NCBI RefSeq assembly: GCF_900142395.1 | Contig: NZ_FRAS01000006.1 | Span: forward strand, 124,001 to 188,000 | Length of the DNA: 64,000 bases | Reading direction: 5' to 3' | Source of the DNA: Hymenobacter psychrotolerans DSM 18569 | GTDB lineage: Bacteria > Bacteroidota > Bacteroidia > Cytophagales > Hymenobacteraceae | In this document: positions 52,193 to 59,267 of the stretch, one piece after another | Layout: each line of letters starts with the position of its first letter | Position numbering within the stretch: position 1 is the stretch's first letter | Translations under genes and position numbers: made by a program | The notes under the pieces: generated by a model | Database searches by the model: none | The model's input: the letters and a program-made list of their open reading frames with translations, nothing else | What the model was told of the DNA's origin: nothing

Positions 52193-53623
52193 TTAGCGCG
52201 TAGAAGCCGGCATACCCACGTTGGGCGTAGCGGGCGGCGGCCCCAGCGGCGCATCGGTAGCGGTGGGCTCGTCGCGGAGCTTGCGGCCCCGCAGGCGCAG
52301 CAGGAAGATCAGGCCCAGCACAAAAAACACGATGAGCGAGAGGATACTGTTGCGCATCGAGCCGGTGATTTGGGCTATCAGGCCAAATACGGCCGTGCCG
52401 ATAACGATACTGAGCTTCTCTGTGACGTCGAAGAAGCTGAAGAACGCGGCGGTGTTGGGCGTATTTTCCGGAATAATCTTGGAATAGGTGCTGCGCGAAA
52501 GGCTCTGCACGGCCCCCATCGTGAGGCCGATAACCGAGGCCAGCGCGTAGAAGCTCCAGCCGGCCTGCACAAAGTAGCCGGCCACGCAAATCAGCATCCA
52601 TATCACCACCGACCAGCTCAGGGCGCGCGTGTTGCCGATGCGCTCCGACAGCTTCGAGAACAGCCAGGCCCCCAGAATACCCACCAGCTGCAGCAGCAGA
52701 ATGGTCAGAATCAGGGCCGAGCTTTCCAGCTTCAGCTCTTCGTCGCCGAAGATGGTGGCCACGTACATCACCGTCTGCACGCCCATGTTGTAGGTGAAAT
52801 ACGCCAGCAGAAACCGTTTCAGGTTGGGCAGGTGCTTGAGCTGGTCCCAGACTTTGCCCAGCTCGCGGAAGCCGTTGAGCAGCCAGCCTGAATCATCAGC
52901 GGCGGAGCCGGCGGGTCGGCCGGGGTCGGCGGGCAGGGTCAGGAACGGAATCTGGGCGAAGCCAGCCCACCATACGCCCGTGAGCAGAAACGCCAGCCGG
53001 GTAGCAAACCCCTCTTCCAGCCCCAGCGAGGCGTGCCCCATAATCAAGCCCAGGCACACGAGCAGCAGCAGCACCGACCCGATATACCCCATCGAGAAGC
53101 CCCGCGCCGACAGCGAGTCGAACTTCTCCTCCGACGAAATCAGGGGCAGGTAGGAATTGTAGAACACAATGGAACCCGAGAAGCCGATGGTGGCCGAGAT
53201 GAACACGAACGTGCTGAGCGTGAGCGTATCGGGCGTGAAGAAGTAGAGCAACGCGCAGGAGGCCGCCCCGAGGTAGCAGAAGATCTGCATGAACAGCTTC
53301 TTGCGGCCCGAAAAGTCGGCCAGCGACGTCAGGAACGGGCTGATAAGGGCGATAATCAGGAACGCGGCCGAAATGGCGTACGTCAGCAGGGACGAGCCGG
53401 GCACCTGGAACCCCAGGAAATCGATGGGGCTTTTGCCGCTGTCGGTGCCCGTCACCTGCTTCACCATTGCGCCCCAGTAGATAGGGAAGATGGAGCTGGT
53501 AATCACCAGCGGATACACGGAATTGGCCCAGTCGTAGAAGGTCCAGCCGCGCGTGATGCGCTTGTCGTCCTTGGGGATGGTATCAAAGCCGGTATCCGGC
53601 GCCAGTGCCGAGGCAGTTGTCAT
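52193..53623 (-). CDS. MFS transporter, UMF1 family
   Basis: A 476-residue transporter with about twelve membrane segments. The N-terminal WTFYDWANSVYPLVITS matches the WAFYDWANSAF signature of the UMF1/Atg22-like subfamily, and FNSLLPLI-like FYNSYLPLISSE follows. Substrate unknown; yeast Atg22 exports amino acids. The N-terminus GFDTIPKDDKRITR is cytoplasmic. It is transcribed with the DinB gene downstream at 138 bp. Confidence 0.9.
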   Translation of the reverse strand: MTTASALAPDTGFDTIPKDDKRITRGWTFYDWANSVYPLVITSSIFPIYWGAMVKQVTGTDSGKSPIDFLGFQVPGSSLLTYAISAAFLIIALISPFLTSLADFSGRKKLFMQIFCYLGAASCALLYFFTPDTLTLSTFVFISATIGFSGSIVFYNSYLPLISSEEKFDSLSARGFSMGYIGSVLLLLVCLGLIMGHASLGLEEGFATRLAFLLTGVWWAGFAQIPFLTLPADPGRPAGSAADDSGWLLNGFRELGKVWDQLKHLPNLKRFLLAYFTYNMGVQTVMYVATIFGDEELKLESSALILTILLLQLVGILGAWLFSKLSERIGNTRALSWSVVIWMLICVAGYFVQAGWSFYALASVIGLTMGAVQSLSRSTYSKIIPENTPNTAAFFSFFDVTEKLSIVIGTAVFGLIAQITGSMRNSILSLIVFFVLGLIFLLRLRGRKLRDEPTATDAPLGPPPATPNVGMPASTR

Positions 53624-53720
53624 AGAGACAGAAGTAGAGTGTGGTAGCGGGCAAGATAACGGGAAATCGGCGCGGCCGTTGCCGAAGCCCCGCTTTAGCG
53701 CCGTTGGCGCTGGTGCCGCA

Positions 53721-55064
53721 TCAGGGGCGCTGGTTGTAGTAGAGGCCGGTTTGGTTGTCCAGGGCAGAGCGCCGGCCGTTAAGCAGCACGGTGCCGTTGG
53801 CCGTCAGCAGGGCATCACCGAACCAGCCCCCGCCCCAGGGCTCCCCGGTGGCGGGGCGCGTCAGGTAGCGGAACGCGGCAAAATCGGTGGTGCGCACAAG
53901 GCCTTGCCCGTTCACATCCAGGTAGAATGCGCCGCCCGCCTTGACTACCCGCGTGACAGCAAATGAGGAAGCTGGCGGCGTCTGATACACCAGTTGCCAG
54001 GTGGTACCCTGGTCGGCAGAGCGAAACAGGCCGAAGTTGGTGGCCACGTACAAGTCGCCGTTATCAGGGTCGGGGTAGGCGTAGGTGTTGCGCGTGGCAG
54101 GCGGGTCGGGCAGGCGCTGCCACGTGGTGCCGCCACCCGTTGCGCGAAATATTTTCCCATCGTAGTCCAGCAGGTACAGGTCGCCGTTGGGCGCTTCGCT
54201 CAGGCTGCTGAAAGGCGCACGGGCGGCCGGCACGGGCAGCGGCACTGGGCTCCAGCTCTGGCCTTTGTTGGAGGAAGCCATCAGGCCGTTGTATTGGCTG
54301 CTGAGCAGAATGCGCCCACCACGGGTATAGAGCACGTCGGTGAAAAAGTCGTCGCGCAGGCCGGCGTTGCGCAACTGCCAGCTCGCCCCGTTATCAGAGG
54401 AGTAGTACAGCCCGTTGCCGGGGTTGCCGAACAGCACGCTGGCGCGCACCAGCAACTCGCTGGCCCCTACGGATACAATTTCGTTCACCGTCAGGCTGAG
54501 CACCTTGGGAAACGCCAGCGGCTGCCAGCTCACCCCGTTGTCGGGTGAGGTATAGAGCCTATCCCTCACCCCGGCTACCAGCCGGCCACCGGGCTGCTGG
54601 GCCAGGGCCCCGACCGGGCCCGGCAGGCACGCCGCCGGATGCCAGCCGCGCGTGGGCTGCACGGCCGTGGCGCCGAGCGTAGCCGTGGCGCGCTCTACCC
54701 CGGCCGAATCGAACAGACGGATGCGCAACTGCTGGGCCCCCACCTCTCCCGACAGGCGCCAGCGGTAGCGGCTGCGCCCGCTCCAGTCGGTTTCGTAGGG
54801 CTCGTTGGTGGGCCACTCCCCGCAGGCACTGGCCTCGTAGCGCACCAGATAGCCGCGCAGCAGGCGGGTGCCACGCCGGGCACGTACCACCACCGTGTCG
54901 GACACTACGTGCCCGATGGTATCGGTTTGGGCATCCCCTTTCACTACCTCCAGGGTATAGCCCGGGGCATCGGGCTGCGGGTCGGGCGTGCCGGAACAGG
55001 CGGCCAGCAGAACCGCACCGGCGGCCAGGCCGGCCCAGCGGGTTATTAGAGTAGAGAAAGGCAT
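53721..55064 (-). CDS. Lipoprotein with sialidase/BNR-like beta-propeller repeats
   Basis: A 447-residue lipoprotein. Lipobox LLAACSG (Cys near residue 20), an N-terminal beta domain (about 30-150), then a beta propeller made of repeats with the Asp-box SxDxGxTW: LYTSPDNGVSWQPL, LYYSSDNGASWQLR, LMASSNKGQSWSPV, FRATGGGTTWQRL and LFRSADQGTTWQLV. Such repeats occur in sialidases and photosystem-assembly-like proteins; no catalytic residues are evident. ATG 55064 is the start giving the lipoprotein signal. Likely a cell-surface binding protein. Confidence 0.85.
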   Translation of the reverse strand: MPFSTLITRWAGLAAGAVLLAACSGTPDPQPDAPGYTLEVVKGDAQTDTIGHVVSDTVVVRARRGTRLLRGYLVRYEASACGEWPTNEPYETDWSGRSRYRWRLSGEVGAQQLRIRLFDSAGVERATATLGATAVQPTRGWHPAACLPGPVGALAQQPGGRLVAGVRDRLYTSPDNGVSWQPLAFPKVLSLTVNEIVSVGASELLVRASVLFGNPGNGLYYSSDNGASWQLRNAGLRDDFFTDVLYTRGGRILLSSQYNGLMASSNKGQSWSPVPLPVPAARAPFSSLSEAPNGDLYLLDYDGKIFRATGGGTTWQRLPDPPATRNTYAYPDPDNGDLYVATNFGLFRSADQGTTWQLVYQTPPASSFAVTRVVKAGGAFYLDVNGQGLVRTTDFAAFRYLTRPATGEPWGGGWFGDALLTANGTVLLNGRRSALDNQTGLYYNQRP

Positions 55065-55123
55065 AGATTGATTAGAAACACAACGAAGCGTAAAAGTAGC
55101 GGAGTGCATCACCGACAAACAAA

Positions 55124-55149
55124 CGGGCCTGCTGCTACCAGCAGGCCCG
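55124..55149. terminator. Hairpin between the HU and lipoprotein genes
   Basis: An 11-bp stem (55124-55134 and 55139-55149) with a 4-nt loop. A T7 run follows in the plus sense; on the minus strand, the direction of both flanking genes, an AAAA-rich segment lies after it. Its use as a terminator of the HU gene is likely but not certain. Confidence 0.5.
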
Positions 55150-55162
55150 CAGGCGTTTTTTT

Positions 55163-55224
55163 GTGACATAGTAATGTCACACCTGTGACATTACTATGTA
55201 TTGCCCGTGACATAGTAATGTCAC
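55163..55224. repeat. Three copies of an 18-bp imperfect palindrome
   Basis: GTGACATAGTAATGTCAC occurs at 55163-55180 and 55207-55224 and, inverted, at about 55185-55198. Each copy can form a 7-bp hairpin, and adjacent copies pair with each other. They lie between the HU gene and the terminator hairpin, directly after the HU stop codon. Confidence 0.75.
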
Positions 55225-55233
55225 AGCCCCAGG

Positions 55234-55668
55234 TCAGCCGGCCTTTTTACGACTTGCGGCTTGCCGCTGCGTGGCGGGCAAGGGTGTGCTCACCTTGCGC
55301 AGCTCGGCGCCCTGCATGGCCTGGGCGAAGAGCTTGCCGGGCCGGAACACCACTTTCACGTTGTTGATGAGGGCCGCGTTGAACTCCTTTTCCGTGTCGG
55401 CCCCCTCCCCTTGCAGGCTCACCGAGAACGAGCCGAAGTCGCCGAAGCGCACGATGCGGCCGTCGGCCAGCTCCTGCGGCACGGTCTGGAAAAAGGCTTC
55501 GAGCACGGCCATCACGTCGATGGTACTCACGGTGCTCATCTGGTTGATGCGGCCGGCAATATCCCGGACGCTGACCTCGCCCTGCGAGCGGGCCACGGCA
55601 TAGAACTTTTTGGGGGCAGAGGGCTTGCCGGGGTTGCCGCGCTCCGCCAGCGAATATTCAATGGGCAT
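55234..55668 (-). CDS. HU-family DNA-binding protein (Bacteroidota type)
   Basis: A 144-residue member of the HU-related family with the Bacteroidota histone-like layout. It starts MPIEYSLAERGNPGKP, with the core helix-strand VRDIAGRINQMSTVSTIDVMAVLEAF and the DNA arm GRIVRFGDFGSFSVSLQ, then a basic tail ending ASRKKAG. It probably compacts or bends DNA. Transcribed alone on the minus strand. Confidence 0.88.
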   Translation of the reverse strand: MPIEYSLAERGNPGKPSAPKKFYAVARSQGEVSVRDIAGRINQMSTVSTIDVMAVLEAFFQTVPQELADGRIVRFGDFGSFSVSLQGEGADTEKEFNAALINNVKVVFRPGKLFAQAMQGAELRKVSTPLPATQRQAASRKKAG

Positions 55669-55791
55669 ATGGGTAATGGGTTAGAAGATGAGCGGTTAAT
55701 ATACTGGGATTCATGTCAGGATATCGGCGGGCAGCCCTGTATTTTTTTGGCGGGAATAGTGACTATGGCCCGACCAGCGGCCCCGGCCGGA

Positions 55792-56400
55792 TTAGCAACC
55801 CGCAGGCGCTTCCCGCCGCAGCAAAGCCGCGTACTGCTCGGGCGTATCCACGTCGAAAGCACCTTCCGGGAAGAGCACCGGCGCCACCTGGCCGGGGTGC
55901 TGGCGCAGCAGCCGGGCGGCCCCGGCGGCATCGGGCAGCTGGCGCAGCAGCGGCAGCACCCCGCCCCCGAACAGCACCGGCACGCCCCTTACCCCGCCGT
56001 ATTCGGCCGCCACCATGGGCTGGCCGGTGGCGTGGTGCGCGGCGGCGAGCTGCCGGAGCACGGCGGGCGTTAGCAGTGGCTGGTCGCAGAGCATCACCAC
56101 CACCGCTTTTAGTTCTTCGTTGGTCTGCTCCAAGGCTTGCAGGCCCGTTTTCAGCGAAGCGCCCATACCGGCAGCCCACTCCGCGCAACGCACCACCCGC
56201 ACCGGCAGGCCCGCCAGCTCCGGCAGCAGCTCCCCGTGCAGCGCCCCCGTCACGACGACGACCGGCGCGCCCCCGGCGGCAGCCACCGCCGTTTCGGCGG
56301 CGCGGCGCAGCAGCGTCTGGCCCTGGTAGCGCAGGAGCTGTTTGGGCTGCCCCAGCCGCGTGGAGGCACCGGCGGCCAGCAGAATAATGGGTTGGGACAT
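55792..56400 (-). CDS. MocA-like molybdenum cofactor cytidylyltransferase / MobA-like NTP transferase
   Basis: A 202-residue nucleotidyltransferase. Motifs: ILLAAGASTRLGQPKQLL (residues about 4-21), VVVTGALHGELLPEL, WAAGMGASLKTGLQAL, VVVMLCDQPLLTP, GVRGVPVLFGG and the final FDVDTPEQYAALL. This pattern fits MocA, which makes molybdopterin-cytosine dinucleotide, or a related MobA-like enzyme. It follows the XdhC gene by 23 bp, the usual pairing for maturing molybdenum hydroxylases. Confidence 0.88.
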   Translation of the reverse strand: MSQPIILLAAGASTRLGQPKQLLRYQGQTLLRRAAETAVAAAGGAPVVVVTGALHGELLPELAGLPVRVVRCAEWAAGMGASLKTGLQALEQTNEELKAVVVMLCDQPLLTPAVLRQLAAAHHATGQPMVAAEYGGVRGVPVLFGGGVLPLLRQLPDAAGAARLLRQHPGQVAPVLFPEGAFDVDTPEQYAALLRREAPAGC

Positions 56401-56423
56401 GGTGATACGCGCTGAGCTTACTT

Positions 56424-57614
56424 CTACAAGCCGCACACGGCATCTACGCGGCCTTCGGCCACGAGCGGGGCATTGGCGTGCAGCGGCGGATGGATGGGGT
56501 GCGGCGAGTCGCGGAGGAAGCCCGCCGGCCGGCCCGTCAGCACCGCCTGAATTTCGGCCACGATGGACAGGGCTATTTCCTCGGGGGTTTCGGCGCCCAG
56601 GTTCAGGCCGATGGGGCTGTGGATGCGGCCCTGCAGCTGCTCGGCGGCATCGGGGGTGGTGTTGCGCAGGTCGTCGAGCAGGCGCTCATACTTCTTGCGC
56701 GGGCCCAGCAGCCCAATGTAGCGCGCCGAGCGGGCGGGCAGCAGGTGTTGCAGCACGGCCAGGTCGTAGTAGTAGTTGTGCGTCATCAGCAGCGCGAAGC
56801 TGCCGTCGTGCAACTCGTCGGGCACCTGGGCCAGGGGTAGCACCCGCACGTCGTCGGCCTCGGGGAAGCGGGCGGGCTGGGCCTGGGCCGGGCGGCCATC
56901 CAGCACCCGCACCTGCCAGCCCAACCCGGCGGCCAGGCGCACCAGCGGCTGCACATCATTGCCGGCGCCGTACACGGTGAGGCGCACCGGGGGCCGCAGC
57001 ACCTCCAGGCTCACGCGCACCGTGCCGCTGCCGGCCGCGTAGTGGCGCGTGGCCGGCTGGCCGGCCGCCAGCGCCGCGCGGGCATCCGTCAGAATCTGCG
57101 GGTACAGCGCGGCCTGCGTGGGTAGCGTGCCCTGTTCGGCCTGGTCGGAGGTCAGCAGGAGCCGCTGCCCTACCTGCACGCCGCTTTCCGGGCCGGCCGT
57201 GCCGAACACGGTAGCCACCACGGCCGGAGCCTGCACGCCCGCGGCCCAGCGGCGCAGCAGCTCCACGGGGTTGTCGGGGTTCTGAAAGTCCAGCGGTTCC
57301 AGCAGAATCTGCACGATGCCCTGGCAGCCCAGCGCGGCCCCAAACTGCAGGTCGTCGTCGGGGTCGGTGGAGTCGTAGGTGACGACGGTGGGGCGGCCCT
57401 GCCGGATGGTGCGGCGGGCCCGCTGCCGGGCGTCGCCTTCGAGGCAGCCGCCACTGATGGCCCCGGTGAGCTGGCCTTCGTCGGTGACCAGCATACGGGC
57501 ACCGGGCCGGCGGTAGGCCGAGCCGGCCACGTCCACCACCGACGCCAGGGCGCAGGCGCGGCCCGCGGCGCGGTGCTCATCATAGGCAAGAAGGAGGCGT
57601 TGTAGCTCGGTCAT
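56424..57614 (-). CDS. XdhC/CoxI family molybdenum-enzyme maturation protein
   Basis: A 396-residue XdhC protein, which stabilises sulfurated molybdenum cofactor for xanthine dehydrogenase-type enzymes. The N-terminal XdhC domain has ALASVVDVAGSAYRRPGARMLVTDEGQLTGAISGGCLEGD (shown here only by its key residues) and the C-terminal Rossmann domain has LTVYGAGNDVQPLVRLAAGLGWQVRVLDGR with ALLMTHNYYYDLAVL. ATG 57614 is chosen over TTG 57626. No xanthine dehydrogenase subunits are in the window. Confidence 0.93.
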   Translation of the reverse strand: MTELQRLLLAYDEHRAAGRACALASVVDVAGSAYRRPGARMLVTDEGQLTGAISGGCLEGDARQRARRTIRQGRPTVVTYDSTDPDDDLQFGAALGCQGIVQILLEPLDFQNPDNPVELLRRWAAGVQAPAVVATVFGTAGPESGVQVGQRLLLTSDQAEQGTLPTQAALYPQILTDARAALAAGQPATRHYAAGSGTVRVSLEVLRPPVRLTVYGAGNDVQPLVRLAAGLGWQVRVLDGRPAQAQPARFPEADDVRVLPLAQVPDELHDGSFALLMTHNYYYDLAVLQHLLPARSARYIGLLGPRKKYERLLDDLRNTTPDAAEQLQGRIHSPIGLNLGAETPEEIALSIVAEIQAVLTGRPAGFLRDSPHPIHPPLHANAPLVAEGRVDAVCGL

Positions 57615-57858
57615 GGAAACAGGCAATGGGAAGTGGCAGCCCGGCTATACGCAAAACCAGCCGCCAGGATGTTTGGCCTTTGCCGGCACAGCCTTCGTAC
57701 AAGCCTGAAAACAGCATTTGTTGGGCACTATATGCCGGGTATTGAACTTGGCTTCCTATTTTTGAGCTACAGGCATCTGGCCATGCCCCCACCCTGGGCG
57801 GCGGCCACGCTTTGCGCTCTTTCTCAGCGCCGCTGCCCTCCACCTCTACCTGCACGCC

Positions 57859-58410
57859 ATGAAAAGCTTCCAGCGAATTGAGCAGACTGCCTTGCAGCTG
57901 TTTGCGGAACGGGGCTACGACCATACTTCCACGGCCCTGATTGCCCGGGAGGCCGGTGTATCGGAGCCTCTGATATTTAAGTACTTCCAAAGCAAAGACA
58001 AGCTTTTCGAGTCCATCATCAAGGATGGCTATAAGCGCATTGTGGAAGCCAACCGCGGCATGCTCACCGAGCCCGACGCCAGCGCGCTGGTACTGAAGGT
58101 GATTGACCTGCCCTACAAGCTGGTGCGGGAAGAGCGCGCCTTCTGGACCCTGCAGGACAAGGCCTTCGACAAGGAAGTGGTGCAGAAGCACTTCCAGAAG
58201 TTTATGCTGCCGGTGTACGCGCTGCTCAACAAGGCTTTCGTGGACATGGGCTACTCGCAGCCCGACCTGGCCACCTACCATCTTACGCTGCTGGTGCAGG
58301 CCCTCTGGCGCCAGCTGCTGCACGAGGAAGACGACGAAATGCTGAACCGCCTGAACGCTTACCTCAAGCGCATGTACACCAACCCTGCTCTGACCGAGCT
58401 GCACCAATAG
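57859..58410 (+). CDS. TetR family transcriptional regulator
   Basis: A 183-residue repressor-type protein. The helix-turn-helix reads AERGYDHTSTALIAREAGVSEPLIFKYF (about 16-43), followed by an all-helical ligand domain of about 130 residues. It is divergent from the XdhC gene, whose expression it may control; the 244-bp spacer shows no obvious operator. It ends at a bidirectional terminator. Confidence 0.92.
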   Translation: MKSFQRIEQTALQLFAERGYDHTSTALIAREAGVSEPLIFKYFQSKDKLFESIIKDGYKRIVEANRGMLTEPDASALVLKVIDLPYKLVREERAFWTLQDKAFDKEVVQKHFQKFMLPVYALLNKAFVDMGYSQPDLATYHLTLLVQALWRQLLHEEDDEMLNRLNAYLKRMYTNPALTELHQ

Positions 58411-58431
58411 TGCCGCCGCGCTTCATCCGCA

Positions 58432-58463
58432 AAAAGGCCGCTCCTGTACGCGAGCGGCCTTTT
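58432..58463. terminator. Bidirectional terminator
   Basis: A 12-bp stem (58432-58443 and 58452-58463) with A4/T4 ends and an 8-nt loop, between the convergent TetR and MarR genes. Confidence 0.8.
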
Positions 58464-58481
58464 GCATGCTTATGGAACGGG

Positions 58482-59156
58482 CTACGTGGCCGGAGTGTCG
58501 TTTGGCAGGTGGTGCAGCAGCTCGGAGAGGCTGCCGGCGCGGCCTCCCTGAAAAATGGGCAGATGGAAGGCGTCGAGCTTTTGCAGCAGGTACAGCAGCT
58601 GAATCCGCTCGGCACGGCTCAGGTTGCCGGCAATCAGCTGGGAGGCCTGCCCCATCGGGCCAAATACCTGCCGCAGGACGCCCGCGCCGGCTTCCGTGAG
58701 GGTCAGGAGCTTGCTGCGCCGGTCGGTGGCATGGGGCTGTTCGGCCACCAGCCCGCGGGCCAGCAGCCGCTTGATAACCTCAGTACCCGTGGCCTTTTCG
58801 TGAATGTTGCGCGCAATCAGCTCGGTTTTCGAGAGCGGCTGATGGCCCATCACGGTGGCCAGATACGCAAAATCGTCGGGGGTGAGCAGCGGGGTGCCGG
58901 CCAGGCCCAACCGAATGTAGGAACGGGCGTAACGAGCCAGGAAAATCAGGAGCTTACCTATTTCGGCCTCGGGCGGCACAGACGGTATTTCGGGCGGCGC
59001 GGCCGGCCCCCGGGACGCGGGCGGAGCAGCGGTGCGCGCATACAGCCAGGCCGCAAAACCGGCCAGGCTGGCCGCCGGGCTTCCGGCAGCGGCGGGGTGC
59101 TGCTGCTCGAAATGCTCCAGCTGCTCCAGTAGCTGCTTCAGTAACGTGTAGGCCAT
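58482..59156 (-). CDS. MarR family transcriptional regulator
   Basis: A 224-residue regulator with an N-terminal helical extension of about 75 residues. The winged-helix core (about 85-215) has GHQPLSKTELIARNIHEKATGTEVIKRLLARGLV and the wing RRSKLLTLTEAGAGVL. It is divergent from the TonB receptor gene 112 bp away, and a dyad-like sequence lies between them, so it may control that receptor. ATG 59156 is used. Confidence 0.88.
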   Translation of the reverse strand: MAYTLLKQLLEQLEHFEQQHPAAAGSPAASLAGFAAWLYARTAAPPASRGPAAPPEIPSVPPEAEIGKLLIFLARYARSYIRLGLAGTPLLTPDDFAYLATVMGHQPLSKTELIARNIHEKATGTEVIKRLLARGLVAEQPHATDRRSKLLTLTEAGAGVLRQVFGPMGQASQLIAGNLSRAERIQLLYLLQKLDAFHLPIFQGGRAGSLSELLHHLPNDTPAT

Positions 59157-59189
59157 GTCAGGCAAAGTAAAGCAAGCCGCCTCAATACG

Positions 59190-59223
59190 GTATGAGAAAA
59201 TACTTTTACTTTTCGAAACATAC
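59190..59223. promoter_or_regulatory. Candidate operator between MarR and TonB receptor genes
   Basis: An imperfect dyad: GTATG (59190) with CATAC (59219) and GAAAA (59196) with TTTTC (59210), in the AT-rich spacer that separates the divergent genes. MarR proteins bind such dyads. The match is weak and unproven. Confidence 0.35.
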
Positions 59224-59267
59224 TAAAACGGCTTGGTTTCGTACGACATCCAACTAAATCCTTGCTT

